DNA of 64,000 nt from Thalassospira profundimaris (GTDB taxonomy: Bacteria > Pseudomonadota > Alphaproteobacteria > Rhodospirillales > Thalassospiraceae): positions 62,001 to 126,000 of the forward strand of contig NZ_JPWH01000006.1 of the NCBI RefSeq assembly GCF_003326755.1. Direction: 5' to 3'. The translations under genes were made by a program, and so were the position numbers. Below, one piece after another: positions 43,737-53,879 of the stretch. Each line of letters begins with the position of its first letter. The stretch's first letter is position 1. Below the pieces are notes generated by a model. The model did not search any database. It was not told the DNA's origin and saw only the letters and a program-made list of their open reading frames with translations.

Positions 43737-46412
43737 ATGAATCTTGTCATCGTCGAATCGCCAGCCAAAGCCAAGACGATAAACAAATATCTCGGTGATG
43801 ATTACAAGGTGTTGGCTTCTTTTGGTCATATCCGCGATTTGCCATCCAAGGATGGTTCGGTTGATACAGATAACGATTTCGCCATGATCTGGGAAACCGA
43901 CAGCCGGTCGGAAAAACAGATCCGCGACATTGCTGCTGCTGCACGCGACTCTGATACCATATATCTCGCGACTGACCCGGATCGCGAAGGTGAAGCCATT
44001 TCCTGGCATATCCTTGAAGTTCTGGAACAGAAAAAGCTGCTGCAGGGCCGCGATGTGCATCGCGTTGTGTTTCATGAAATCACCAAACGTGCCGTAACCG
44101 AGGCAATTGCCCACCCGCGCACCTTAAACCAGGAACTGGTCGATGCCTATCTGGCGCGCCGCGCACTGGATTATCTGGTGGGTTTTAACCTGTCACCGGT
44201 GTTATGGCGCAAACTGCCCGGTTCACGCTCTGCAGGACGTGTGCAGTCGGTCGCGCTGCGCCTGATTTGCGAACGCGAAATCGAGATCGAGGCCTTCCGC
44301 CCTGAAGAATACTGGTCGCTGGAAGCCAATTTTGGTGTGCCCGAAGGCAAATTTTCCGCGCGCCTGACCCATCTGGATGGCAAAAAGCTCGACAAGCTGG
44401 CAATTGGCAGCGAAAGCGATGCCAAAATTGCCAAGGAAAAGGTGGAATCGCGCAGCTATACGGTTTCCAAGGTGGAGCGCAAGGACGTCAAACGCCGTCC
44501 GCAGCCGCCTTTCACCACCTCCACCCTGCAGCAGGAAGCCTCGCGCAAACTGGGTTTTGGCACCAAACGCACCATGCAACTGGCCCAGCGCCTGTATGAA
44601 GGCGTTGATATTGGCGGTGAAACCGTTGGTTTGATCACCTATATGCGTACCGACGCCGTTGTGCTGTCCTCCGAAGCCCTGGCCGGGGCACGCCGCCTGA
44701 TCGACAAGGATTATGGCAAGGATTACCTGCCGGAAAATCCGCGCAGCTTTGCCAACAAGTCCAAAAACGCGCAGGAAGCCCACGAAGCCATCCGCCCGAC
44801 CGATGTTTTCCGCCGTCCCGAGCAGGTGGCGCGCCACCTTGATAAGGACCAGTTGGCCCTGTACACCCTGATCTGGAAGCGCACCGTCGCCTGCCAGATG
44901 GAAGACGCGAAATTTGACCAGGTGGCGGTTGATCTGGCCTCGAATGACAATCATGTCGTGTTACGCGCCAATGGGTCGGTGGTGAAATTTGATGGTTTCC
45001 TTAAACTGTATCAGGAAGGCAAGGATGATTCCGACGATGACGATAATGACCGTCGCCTGCCGCCGTTAAAAGAAGGGCAGAAACCCGGCCTTGAAAAGGT
45101 CTCGGTTGACCAGCACTTCACCCAGCCCCCGCCCCGCTATACCGAGGCAAGCCTGGTCAAACGGCTGGAAGAGCTGGGCATTGGCCGTCCGTCAACCTAT
45201 GCCTCGATCATTTCGGTATTGCAGGACCGTAACTACGTTACCCTGGAAAAACGCCGTTTCATCGCCCAGGATCGCGGGCGCCTGGTGACGGCATTTTTGT
45301 CGAAATTCTTTGAACGTTATGTTCAGTACAATTTCACCGCGGAGCTGGAAAACCAGCTTGACGATGTTGCCAATGGCGAACGTAAATGGCGCGATGTCCT
45401 GACCGATTTCTGGACATCGTTCAAAGGCAATGTCGATGAGGCCAAGGAACTCAAGATCAGCGATGTTCTTGATGCCCTGCAGGTGATGCTGGAAAATTAT
45501 CTGTTCCCGCCGCGCGAGGATGGATCGGATCCGCATAAATGCCCGAAATGCGAAGAAGGCACATTAAGCCTGAAGCTGGGTAAATTCGGCGCGTTTCTGG
45601 GATGCTCCAATTACCCGGACTGCAATTACACCCGACCGATGGTGGCCAACGACAATGCCGGCGACACCGCCGAACTTGATGGCGGCCCCAAGGTTTTGGG
45701 CGTTGATTCCGCCACCGGCAAGGAAATTACCTTGCGCAAGGGCCCTTATGGGGTGTATGTGCAGCTTGGCGAGGAAGAAACCGTCGAGGGCAAAAATGGC
45801 AAGCCCAAGAAGGTTAAACCCAAACGCACCTCGCTGCCCAAGGGTCTGGAACCCTCGGTCGTTGATTTGACCAAGGCGGAAGAATTGCTGACATTGCCAC
45901 GCGATGTGGGCGTATTTCCGGAAACGGGCGAAACCATCAAAGCCAATATCGGGCGTTTTGGGCCTTATGTCCAGGCAGGCAGCATTTTTGCCTCCCTTAA
46001 GGCCGATGACGATGTTCTGACAGTTGGCGAAAACCGCGCCATTACCCTGATTGCCGACAAACGCGAAAAAGCCGGCAAGGAAATTGGCAAACATCCTGAC
46101 GATAACGAACCCATTTTGCTGGCCGAAGGCCGCTGGGGGCCGTTCGTCAAACACAAGAAAACCAACGCCAACCTGCCGCGTGACACAAAAAAGGAAGATG
46201 TCACCCTGGAAATGGCGATTGCCGCCTTAAAGGAAAAAGAAGCCAAGGCCGGTGCCAAAACCGGCAAAACAGCTGCTTCGGGTGCCAAGAAAACCGCCGA
46301 GAAAAAAGAACCGGCGAAAAAGGCTCCCGCCAAAAAGACGGCTGCAAAGAAAACACCTGCCAAAAAACCGGCAGCAAAAAAGACAACCACAAAAAAGGCG
46401 GCTGCCAAATAG
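43737..46412 (+). CDS. topA: DNA topoisomerase I
   Basis: TopA relaxes negative supercoils by single-strand passage. The 891-residue product starts with the TOPRIM domain (VIVESPAKAKTINKYLG), carries the catalytic Tyr302 in GLITYMRTD, and has one clear C4 zinc finger (CPKCEEGTL ... GCSNYPDC) followed by repeated topoisomerase C-terminal domains. The last 55 or so residues are a Lys/Ala/Pro tail resembling histone H1, common in Alphaproteobacteria and likely to hold DNA. Confidence 0.97.
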   Translation: MNLVIVESPAKAKTINKYLGDDYKVLASFGHIRDLPSKDGSVDTDNDFAMIWETDSRSEKQIRDIAAAARDSDTIYLATDPDREGEAISWHILEVLEQKKLLQGRDVHRVVFHEITKRAVTEAIAHPRTLNQELVDAYLARRALDYLVGFNLSPVLWRKLPGSRSAGRVQSVALRLICEREIEIEAFRPEEYWSLEANFGVPEGKFSARLTHLDGKKLDKLAIGSESDAKIAKEKVESRSYTVSKVERKDVKRRPQPPFTTSTLQQEASRKLGFGTKRTMQLAQRLYEGVDIGGETVGLITYMRTDAVVLSSEALAGARRLIDKDYGKDYLPENPRSFANKSKNAQEAHEAIRPTDVFRRPEQVARHLDKDQLALYTLIWKRTVACQMEDAKFDQVAVDLASNDNHVVLRANGSVVKFDGFLKLYQEGKDDSDDDDNDRRLPPLKEGQKPGLEKVSVDQHFTQPPPRYTEASLVKRLEELGIGRPSTYASIISVLQDRNYVTLEKRRFIAQDRGRLVTAFLSKFFERYVQYNFTAELENQLDDVANGERKWRDVLTDFWTSFKGNVDEAKELKISDVLDALQVMLENYLFPPREDGSDPHKCPKCEEGTLSLKLGKFGAFLGCSNYPDCNYTRPMVANDNAGDTAELDGGPKVLGVDSATGKEITLRKGPYGVYVQLGEEETVEGKNGKPKKVKPKRTSLPKGLEPSVVDLTKAEELLTLPRDVGVFPETGETIKANIGRFGPYVQAGSIFASLKADDDVLTVGENRAITLIADKREKAGKEIGKHPDDNEPILLAEGRWGPFVKHKKTNANLPRDTKKEDVTLEMAIAALKEKEAKAGAKTGKTAASGAKKTAEKKEPAKKAPAKKTAAKKTPAKKPAAKKTTTKKAAAK

Positions 46413-46493
46413 AAAGCAGCCCTGTCTTTCCGGGCCGGAGTTGAGTGTACAGCCATCCGGCCCGCACAAGAATTTTGAAAGGACGCCACAAAC

Positions 46494-48881
46494 TTGGCGA
46501 ACAATAAAGAAGATAACATTCCCTTCCCGACCAAAGAGCAGATTCTCGAATTTGTCGAGATGAGCCCGACGCCGGTTGGCAAGCGCGAAATTGCCCGCGC
46601 TTTCAATATCCGTGGCGCGGCCAAGATCGAGCTTAAAAAAATGCTCAAGGATCTGAAATTTGGCGGGGACGTCGTGGCCGGGCGCAAACGGTTTAACAAA
46701 CCCGGTCGCCTGCCCCCGGTCGAAGTGCTTGAAATTACCGGACTGGACGAACATGGCGAGGTGCTGGCCCGTCCCAATGTCTGGAAAGAACCCTATGATC
46801 CGCCTGTCATTTACGTGAAATCATCGCGGCGTGGCAGCAACGGCCCCAGCGCGCCCGGCATTGGCGATAAAATCCTCGCCAAGCTGCGCTATACCGGCAA
46901 AAGCACCTATGATGCCAGCGTCATGCGCCTGTTGGGCAGCGGCCCACAGCGCATTTTGGGTATTTTCCGCCCCAATCAGCGCGAAGGCCGTGTGGTGCCG
47001 ACCGACCGCAAGGATAGCGGCGAGATCGCCGTGCCGTTAGATGACCATCCCGGCCTTGAAGCCGGAGCCCTCGTGCTGACGGAATTGTTGCCCGGCAAAC
47101 ATTTTGGCCTGCGCAAAGGCCGGATTATCGAGGTTCTGGGCAATATCAACGAACCCAAATCCATCAGCCTGGTTGCCATTCACGCACGCGGCATCCCGTT
47201 TGAATTTCCGCCCGAAGTCGAACTTCAGGCACGGGAATCCAAAGCAACCCCAATGGATAACCGCACTGATTTGCGGCAGATCCCGCTTGTCACCATTGAC
47301 GGCGAAGATGCGCGCGATTTTGACGATGCCGTCTGGGCCGAGGCCGATCCCGACCCTGAAAATCCCGGTGGCTGGCATGTCATGGTCGCGATTGCCGATG
47401 TGTCCTGGTATGTGCGCCCCGACGATGCCCTTGACCGTGAAGCGGTGAAACGCGGCAATAGCTGCTATTTCCCCGATCGCGTTGTGCCCATGCTGCCGTT
47501 CGAGCTGTCAAACGGCTGGTGTTCGCTGGTCCCGCACGAAGACCGCGGCTGTATGGCCGTGGAAATGTGGCTGAATGCCAAGGGCCAGAAACTGCGGCAC
47601 AAATTTTGCCGGGGCATGATGAATTCGGCCGCGCGCCTGACCTATAACCAGGTGCAGCGCGCAATGGACGGTACACCTGATGAAACAACCGCCCCGTTGC
47701 TTGATACGGTAATCCGGCCGCTTTATGGGGCTTATCATGCGTTCCTTACTGCCCGTGAGAAACGCGGTGTTCTGGAACTCGATGTACCGGAACGCAAAAT
47801 CGAGCTGAATGACAAGGGTGAAATCGTTGCTGTCGCCGCGCGCGCCCGATTTGACAGCCACAAGCTGATCGAGGAATTCATGATCGCGGCCAATGTGTGT
47901 GCCGCTGAAGAACTTGAACGCCTGAAACAGCCCTGTATGTACCGTATCCACGATGCCCCCAGCGAGGAAAAGCTGGAGGCCCTGCGCGAATTTCTGGAAG
48001 GGGCGGGTTATAATTTGCGTCCGGGGTCGGTTTTAAAACCCCGCGATTTCAACCAGATTTTGCAAATGGCAAAGGACACGCCCGAAGCAGAACTGATTAA
48101 TACGGTGGTGTTGCGCAGCCAGTCCCAGGCCATGTACAGCCCCGATAATATCGGCCATTTTGGCCTGGCGCTGAACCGTTATGCCCATTTCACATCGCCC
48201 ATTCGCCGCTATGCCGACCTTCTGGTGCACCGCGCGCTGATTGCCGGGCTGCATTTGGGCGAAGGTGCCTTGCGCCCGCAGGATGGCGAACGGTTTGAAC
48301 AGCTTGGCGAGGATATTTCGGCAACCGAACGCCGCGCGGCCATGGCGGAACGGGATTCCGTTGACCGTTACGTGGCGGCCTATATGGCCGATCGCGTCGG
48401 GGCGGAACTGCCGGGTAAAATTTCCAGCGTCACGCATTTTGGTCTGTTTATCACCCTGCAGGAAACCGGGGCCGACGGGCTGGTGCCGATCAGCACCCTG
48501 CCCGATGATTATTACGTCCATGACGCAATCAATCATTGCCTGGTCGGTGAAAATCGCGGCAAGACCTTCCGCCTTGGCGACACCGTCGTGGTACGCGTGG
48601 CCGATGCCGATGCCGCGACCGGATCATTGTCGCTGCGTCTGGCGGACCATGCCGACATCACCGCACGAGACCTGGTTGAACGCCCGCGCGGGCGGCGCAG
48701 CGGCCCGCCGCGCGGCAAACGCAGCCCTGGTGATCGCAATGACCGTCACGGCGCAAAACCCGGCTTTCGCGCCAGCGCCAAAAAGACGGCAGGAAAAAAA
48801 GCCGATGGCAAAAAAACGATGCCCAAAAAGCAGCGTAAATTACGCGCCGCCAATCGGGCGGCCAACAAGCCCAAATCTTGA
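46494..48881 (+). CDS. rnr: Ribonuclease R
   Basis: RNase R is a 3'-5' exoribonuclease that degrades structured RNA. The 795-residue product has an N-terminal winged-helix region, cold-shock domains, the RNB catalytic domain with its Asp cluster TIDGEDARDFDDAV (about 267-280), an S1 domain (about 635-720) and a basic Lys/Arg-rich tail. The start is TTG at 46494 with GAAAGGA upstream. It lies directly after topA, the common alphaproteobacterial pairing. Confidence 0.95.
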   Translation: MANNKEDNIPFPTKEQILEFVEMSPTPVGKREIARAFNIRGAAKIELKKMLKDLKFGGDVVAGRKRFNKPGRLPPVEVLEITGLDEHGEVLARPNVWKEPYDPPVIYVKSSRRGSNGPSAPGIGDKILAKLRYTGKSTYDASVMRLLGSGPQRILGIFRPNQREGRVVPTDRKDSGEIAVPLDDHPGLEAGALVLTELLPGKHFGLRKGRIIEVLGNINEPKSISLVAIHARGIPFEFPPEVELQARESKATPMDNRTDLRQIPLVTIDGEDARDFDDAVWAEADPDPENPGGWHVMVAIADVSWYVRPDDALDREAVKRGNSCYFPDRVVPMLPFELSNGWCSLVPHEDRGCMAVEMWLNAKGQKLRHKFCRGMMNSAARLTYNQVQRAMDGTPDETTAPLLDTVIRPLYGAYHAFLTAREKRGVLELDVPERKIELNDKGEIVAVAARARFDSHKLIEEFMIAANVCAAEELERLKQPCMYRIHDAPSEEKLEALREFLEGAGYNLRPGSVLKPRDFNQILQMAKDTPEAELINTVVLRSQSQAMYSPDNIGHFGLALNRYAHFTSPIRRYADLLVHRALIAGLHLGEGALRPQDGERFEQLGEDISATERRAAMAERDSVDRYVAAYMADRVGAELPGKISSVTHFGLFITLQETGADGLVPISTLPDDYYVHDAINHCLVGENRGKTFRLGDTVVVRVADADAATGSLSLRLADHADITARDLVERPRGRRSGPPRGKRSPGDRNDRHGAKPGFRASAKKTAGKKADGKKTMPKKQRKLRAANRAANKPKS

Positions 48882-48897
48882 CCCTCGCCATAACGGC

Positions 48898-48931
48898 AAC
48901 ACCCCGCACAAAATGCGGGGTGTTGTTTTTT
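48898..48931 (+). terminator. Terminator after rnr
   Basis: CAACACCCCGCA pairs with TGCGGGGTGTTG around a 4-nt loop and is followed by TTTTTT. Confidence 0.9.
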
Positions 48932-48965
48932 GAGCGATCAAAAAGTCTTTGTGAAAGCGCCGGTT

Positions 48966-49757
48966 TCACCCCAGCGTTTCAATAAATTTCACCAGATGTT
49001 TAGTTGTTTCGCGCCCGCGATTGGTAATCACGGTGACATTTTCAGGCAGGCCTTCAAGGTCCGGGTGGCTGGCATCAAAACTCGTCAAAAGGCCCAGCGG
49101 CTTGCCTTGCAGCGTTTTCATCGCCGACAGGGCACGAATAAGTTCAATCCCGCTAAGACCGTCCAGTACAGCAGCCGAAATAATGGCGTCGGGGCGCGAT
49201 TGCACCACGGTCTGAAAGGCTTCGACGGCAGAACGCGCGGCAATGGTACGATAGCCGCGTTCGCGCAACTCGCGCTGTAAAAAATGCGCCTGTACGGCGG
49301 TTGCCGTCACAATCAGAACTTCCATCTGATTACCATGCGCAGAAGTCGCCCCTTGTCGCGTATCGGCGGCACCGCCTGACGAAGCGGTGCGCGATGGCAG
49401 CGAACGCAAAATGCGAATTTCTTCTTCGGCAGCCGGATTGGTGCCGCTTTCAACGATTTCGCGTATCCAGGTGGTAAAATCCACCAGCGATGCGGCTTGT
49501 TGATCATCAATTTTGGTTAAATCGGCAATGTAATCCTCCAGCCGGTGCGCAATCGCACCAACCAGCGGAAATCCAAAAGATCCTGCCAACCCTTTGACGG
49601 TGTGCGCCTCGCGGCGCAATTCGGCAATACCGGCCGATGCGTCATCCATACCGCCAGCAACCCGGTCAATCGTGGTTTCTATCCGGTCAACACGGTCAAT
49701 CGTATCTTCAATGAAGTCCTGCTTGAGCCGCGAAATGATGTCGTCAGCATTGTCCAT
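48966..49757 (-). CDS. HPt-domain protein fused to a degenerate receiver domain
   Basis: The 263-residue protein has an N-terminal HPt domain (about 5-100) with phospho-accepting His52 in EAHTVKGLAGSFG. The C-terminal domain (about 144-263; EVLIVTATAVQAHFL ... LDGLSGIELIRAL) has the receiver fold pattern, but the acidic pocket reads TAT and the phospho-acceptor position is Ala195. It therefore should not be phosphorylated. It may act as a phosphate sink or docking protein in a phosphorelay; the kinase is not in the window. ATG at 49757 follows AGGAG. Confidence 0.82.
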   Translation of the reverse strand: MDNADDIISRLKQDFIEDTIDRVDRIETTIDRVAGGMDDASAGIAELRREAHTVKGLAGSFGFPLVGAIAHRLEDYIADLTKIDDQQAASLVDFTTWIREIVESGTNPAAEEEIRILRSLPSRTASSGGAADTRQGATSAHGNQMEVLIVTATAVQAHFLQRELRERGYRTIAARSAVEAFQTVVQSRPDAIISAAVLDGLSGIELIRALSAMKTLQGKPLGLLTSFDASHPDLEGLPENVTVITNRGRETTKHLVKFIETLG

Positions 49758-49961
49758 GATAAAAAAGGCTCCTGAGTCTTTCTGTCGCGTGGCGAGAACA
49801 CGTAAAAATACTTGCCGATCGCAACGATCGCTCCGATGATGGTCCTGTTTCAAACATACATATACGTACCGTCATTTGCGTGCATTAAATTTACACGTTT
49901 GATCGCAGAAAAATGATTAGTTCCATATGGATACCCGTTACCATCGTCAGGGACCCTGTAA

Positions 49962-50363
49962 ATGATGACCCCCGACCCGCATGAGACCTCCCACGAATAT
50001 CCCCCGGAATCCGGTGCTTCACGGTTTTTTACCGGCCTGCGCCGTGGTTTCCGGCGCAAATGCCCGAATTGCGGGCATGGCCTCGCCTTTAGCGGGTATC
50101 TGAAAATTCGTGAAACCTGCGACTTCTGTGGTCATAAACTGGGTGAATATCGCTGCGACGATGCCCCACCCTATTTCACCATTTTAATTGTCGGACACCT
50201 GGTGGTGCCTGGCGCTTTGGCCGTCGAGCAATCGGGCACACCGTCTCTGGCCTTGCAACTGGGCATCTGGATTCCGGTTACACTGGCCCTGACACTTGGC
50301 CTGCTGCCCTTTGTCAAAGGCGGTGTTTTGGGGGTGCAATGGGCAATGGGCATCCGGGGTTGA
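49962..50363 (+). CDS. DUF983 membrane protein
   Basis: A 133-residue protein with a zinc-ribbon-like start (CPNCGHG ... CDFCGHKL) after FRRKCPNC, the DDAPPYFTILIVGH motif and two membrane segments (about 73-92 and 100-120). This is the DUF983 family, of unknown function and often located near rnr in Alphaproteobacteria. ATG at 49962 follows AGGGA; a second ATG is adjacent. Confidence 0.9.
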   Translation: MMTPDPHETSHEYPPESGASRFFTGLRRGFRRKCPNCGHGLAFSGYLKIRETCDFCGHKLGEYRCDDAPPYFTILIVGHLVVPGALAVEQSGTPSLALQLGIWIPVTLALTLGLLPFVKGGVLGVQWAMGIRG

Positions 50364-50531
50364 CGGACCGGGTATCAGCCACCTTTTTTGCCTTGCCGCT
50401 TTACGAGCCAAAAAACTTTGAAATATCCATGCGCTAGACGGTTTTTTACGCATATGATATGTGACAGGTGCGATCTGGCGATACACCCCAACATTCACGG
50501 AATTGCACGGCATACAGGATATCGGATTAAG

Positions 50532-52160
50532 ATGACTGAAGGGTACCGCCACCGATCAAGGGCAAAAGGGATCGGTTTTGTCAAATCCGTCATTCCCCCT
50601 TTGGGGCTTGCCCTGTTTTTATTGTCATCCTGCACTCCACGCCCTTCCCTTACCCTGACAGACACCAGCGATGATGACACCCGTGCTGTTGTCACCCAGG
50701 CGTTAAATTTGCTTGGCAACCGCTATATCGACCCGCTTGGTCCCGAACAATTAACCGTAAAGGCCATCGACGGGCTGGAGAGGATCGATCCCGAGATTTC
50801 GGTTTCCATCACACCGGACGACCTTTTGGCGCGCTATGGCCGCAAACAGGTAGCAACATTGCCCCTGCCCGATATGGAAGATGACGAAACCAGCGACCAT
50901 ATCCATGCCGATGTGTGGGGCAAGCTGATCATGGAGAGTGTGCGGACCTATCGGGTTTATTCACCGGCCCTGCGCCAGGCCAGCGCACTTGAAATCCAGT
51001 CACGGCTTATTTCCGGGGCTATTGATGGCCTTGACCCCTACAGCCGTTACGAAACACCCAACCGTGCGGAAACATCCCGCGACCGGCGCGAAGGATATAT
51101 TGGCATTGGCGTCGATCTGATTGCCGGAAACGGTTATCCGGTGGTCAAAACAATCGTCGAAAATGCCCCGGCCCTGAAATATGGCATACATGCGGGCGAC
51201 CAGATCATCAGTGTGGACGGCACGGACCTTTATAATCACAGCCGGCTTGATGTGATCGACCGTCTTAAAGGGGCACCGGGCAGCATTGCGGTGCTTGAAA
51301 TCAACCCCACCGGATCAAGCCTGGTTCGCAAGCTTGACGTGCCACGTGAACGAATTATTGCCCGCACCGTCTTTGCCGAAATCCGCAATCATGTTCTGAT
51401 CATTGAAGTCCGCAGTTTCAATAACGATACTGCCGACGAAATAGAACAGGCCATTGCGGACGCCAAAATATGGTCGTCCAGCCCGCTGGTCGGGGTGATC
51501 CTTGATTTACGGGGCAATCGTGGCGGTATCCTAAATCAGGGCGTATCGGTCGCCGATGCGTTTTTAAGCAATGGTCCGATTGGCACCACAACCACCCGCG
51601 TACCGGCAGCCAAACATATTTTTACCGCCGATGCGCGCGATTTTACCAATGGTCTGCCGCTTGTGGTGCTGATCAACGGGCGCACGGCCTCCTCGGCAGA
51701 GCTTGTGGCAGCCTCCCTTCAGGATCGCGGCCGGGGTGTCCTGGTAGGGTCAACCAGCTTTGGCAAGGGCTCTGTCCAGGCGATCAACGACCTTAAAAAC
51801 CAGGGAACCATCACCTTTACATGGTCGCGCCTGGTTGCCCCCTCGGGTTACACATTTGATCGAATCGGTTTGCATCCGGCAATCTGTACATCGGGCATTG
51901 CCGACCAGTCCCCGGCAGAGCTGATTGACCATGTCATGCGCCAGAAAGGCGAACTGGCAGACATCCTTCAGGCATGGCGAACGGTTGATTTTAAAAATGA
52001 ATCGGAACGCGCCGCCCTGCGCAAAAAATGCCCGCCCAGTTACAGCACTGACAAATACGATATCGATGTGGCACTGAATATTCTGAAAGATCCGGTCGCA
52101 TATAGCTATTTTCGCCAGCAAAGCAGCGGGGAAATCGCGATAAAACCAACAATAAACTAA
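50532..52160 (+). CDS. S41-family (CtpA-like) processing peptidase, lipoprotein
   Basis: The 542-residue periplasmic serine protease has a signal with lipobox LLSSC near residue 34, a PDZ domain (about 190-280; VDLIAGNGYPVVKTIVENAPA) and the S41 catalytic domain (GVILDLRGNRGGILNQ; nucleophile among Ser387/Ser388 in RTASSAELVA; Lys412 in SFGKGSVQ). C-terminal processing peptidases cut exported proteins and cell-wall enzymes. ATG at 50532 is chosen because the signal segment starts soon after; the open frame reaches 50388. Confidence 0.88.
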   Translation: MTEGYRHRSRAKGIGFVKSVIPPLGLALFLLSSCTPRPSLTLTDTSDDDTRAVVTQALNLLGNRYIDPLGPEQLTVKAIDGLERIDPEISVSITPDDLLARYGRKQVATLPLPDMEDDETSDHIHADVWGKLIMESVRTYRVYSPALRQASALEIQSRLISGAIDGLDPYSRYETPNRAETSRDRREGYIGIGVDLIAGNGYPVVKTIVENAPALKYGIHAGDQIISVDGTDLYNHSRLDVIDRLKGAPGSIAVLEINPTGSSLVRKLDVPRERIIARTVFAEIRNHVLIIEVRSFNNDTADEIEQAIADAKIWSSSPLVGVILDLRGNRGGILNQGVSVADAFLSNGPIGTTTTRVPAAKHIFTADARDFTNGLPLVVLINGRTASSAELVAASLQDRGRGVLVGSTSFGKGSVQAINDLKNQGTITFTWSRLVAPSGYTFDRIGLHPAICTSGIADQSPAELIDHVMRQKGELADILQAWRTVDFKNESERAALRKKCPPSYSTDKYDIDVALNILKDPVAYSYFRQQSSGEIAIKPTIN

Positions 52161-52187
52161 AAAAACAGATCAATGCGCCAATATGTG

Positions 52188-52215
52188 TTGACACTGCGGC
52201 CATAATCTTTATGTT
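52188..52215 (+). promoter_or_regulatory. Promoter of rpmG
   Basis: TTGACA (52188-52193) and TATGTT (52210-52215) are separated by 16 bp, about 40 bp before the rpmG start. Confidence 0.6.
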
Positions 52216-52254
52216 CCGCCGCCTAGGACACACCTGAATACAGGATGCAGAGAC

Positions 52255-52422
52255 ATGGCGAAGCCCGCTTCGATCCTCGTTAAGTTGGTAAGCACCGCAG
52301 ACACCGGTTACTTCTACGTTGTGAAGAAGAACCCGCGGAATACCACCGAGAAATTCTCGTTTCGCAAATATGACCCGGTCGTGCGCAAGCATGTCGAGTT
52401 CAAAGAAGCGAAAATGAAGTAA
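52255..52422 (+). CDS. rpmG: 50S ribosomal protein L33
   Basis: The 55-residue product begins [18 protein letters not shown] and ends VEFKEAKMK, the standard alphaproteobacterial L33 without the zinc-binding cysteines (C-minus form). ATG at 52255 follows AGGA; its own promoter and terminator flank it. Confidence 0.97.
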   Translation: MAKPASILVKLVSTADTGYFYVVKKNPRNTTEKFSFRKYDPVVRKHVEFKEAKMK

Positions 52423-52460
52423 TCAGCTTGCCCGTCAGGGCAACTGGATTACCCGAATTT

Positions 52461-52496
52461 AAAAGGCGTGACCCGGCATCGGATCACGCCTTTTTT
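52461..52496 (+). terminator. Terminator after rpmG
   Basis: AAAAGGCGTGA and TCACGCCTTTTTT form a G+C-rich stem ending in a T run. Confidence 0.85.
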
Positions 52497-52542
52497 CATC
52501 TTTGTTCAAGTCCTGTCTGACAGAACGATCCTGATCATCATA

Positions 52543-52944
52543 TCAGTTGACATCTTCGCCCTCCAACCGGACAGGCACCGCCCGGAAACCGGCAATCGCC
52601 AGCATCAGCCAGCCCGCCATAAAACTGATCCCGCCAACAGGCGCAACCATGCCAAAGGCACGTACACCGCTAAAGGCAATCGCATAAAGCGACCCGCAAA
52701 ACAGCAGGCTGCCGAGTAAAAAAGCGACATTGGCGTAAGCCAGCAAGCGCATGTTGGGACGTAAAAGCGCAAACACCGCAACCACGACAATCGCAACGGC
52801 ATGAACAAGCTGATAATGTGCGCCCTTTTCCACCAAGTCGCGGGCATAAGCCATTTCCTCACCCGCCATACCGTGCGCGGCAAAGGCGCCCAATGCCACG
52901 GCACTCATGCCACTTAATCCCGCCAGTCCAATCGATAGTCGCAT
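52543..52944 (-). CDS. DUF423 membrane protein
   Basis: A 133-residue protein with four membrane segments matching DUF423 (YgdD-like): GAFAAHGM near the start, HYQLVHAVAIV in the middle, and VAPVGGISFMAGWLMLA near the end. Function unknown in the family. ATG at 52944 starts directly before the first hydrophobic segment. Confidence 0.9.
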   Translation of the reverse strand: MRLSIGLAGLSGMSAVALGAFAAHGMAGEEMAYARDLVEKGAHYQLVHAVAIVVVAVFALLRPNMRLLAYANVAFLLGSLLFCGSLYAIAFSGVRAFGMVAPVGGISFMAGWLMLAIAGFRAVPVRLEGEDVN

Positions 52945-53004
52945 TTTCTTCTCACCATTCCGTCACACTGCTGCGGATAGTAGAATAAATGCCGCTGGCA
53001 CACC

Positions 53005-53036
53005 AAAAAAAATGGCCGCGCCCGAAGGTGCGGCCA
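53005..53036 (-). terminator. Terminator downstream of the Crp/Fnr gene
   Basis: On the minus strand TGGCCGC pairs with GCGGCCA around a tetraloop-like CACCTTCGGG segment and is followed by eight T. It leaves about 165 nt of 3' untranslated RNA after the Crp/Fnr stop, with no ORF recognised. Confidence 0.85.
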
Positions 53037-53201
53037 GTAAATTTATCTCTTGGGGGAGATTTGCCACGATCATCAGATCGGACGTTAAAACTCTAAGCCC
53101 GCCCGGCCTCTTATGCTGTGACAACCATCACAAGCCCTGTCTTTTTTTATAGTTTCCAAAATACAGACAAACTCTCCTGCACCGTCCATCGGCCAGAAAA
53201 G

Positions 53202-53879
53202 TCACTCTGATTGCGTTAACAAGGCCTCAAGACGTAAAATATCGGGGACAAAAAGGCTGTCACCCTGCTTGAGAACAATTCCCTGACGGGCCAGACTGCC
53301 AAAAACACGGGCCACCGTCTCGCGCGAGGTACTGACCTTGCTTGCCAGATCCGAATGGACCGGAACCGGTTTTATCACGGCAGACCCGTCTTCCTGGGTC
53401 ATTGGTTGTGCCATGCGAAATATTTCGGCAATAACGCGCGCATTGGCCCCCAATGTACTGACATCGACAATACGCCGCGTTGACGCCCGAACAATCCGGG
53501 CCAATTCGCAAATCACCCGCCAGGCCACAGTGGGATGGTTCTTGATCACGGTTTCAAAACTGGTCGGATTCATCATGGCAACTTCGGTAACACCCACCGC
53601 CAGCACAGAGGCTGATCGCGGTTCGCCGTCAATCGCGGCCAGATGGCCAACACAGCCCCCGGCTCCAATTTCTTCCAATGTCACTTCACGACCCGATAGG
53701 GAATAATTCACCACGCGCACGGCCCCGGACAGGATCAGAAAAACATCACTGCTGTCCCCCTCGGACTCTATGATTTCCGCGCCCGGTTGAAAAACACGCC
53801 GCCTGACATGTTTTTCAACATCTGCCAGTGCCGTATCGTCCAAATCGGACAATATTCCAACGACATCCAGTTTTACCAT
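53202..53879 (-). CDS. Crp/Fnr-family transcriptional regulator
   Basis: The 225-residue regulator has a cyclic-nucleotide-binding fold (about 15-125; GAEIIESEGDSSDVFLILSGAV) and a C-terminal HTH (about 150-215; SDLASKVSTSRETVARVFGS). No N-terminal Cys cluster is present, so it is not an oxygen-sensing Fnr. The effector cannot be assigned; cAMP contact residues are only partly matched. Confidence 0.9.
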   Translation of the reverse strand: MVKLDVVGILSDLDDTALADVEKHVRRRVFQPGAEIIESEGDSSDVFLILSGAVRVVNYSLSGREVTLEEIGAGGCVGHLAAIDGEPRSASVLAVGVTEVAMMNPTSFETVIKNHPTVAWRVICELARIVRASTRRIVDVSTLGANARVIAEIFRMAQPMTQEDGSAVIKPVPVHSDLASKVSTSRETVARVFGSLARQGIVLKQGDSLFVPDILRLEALLTQSE

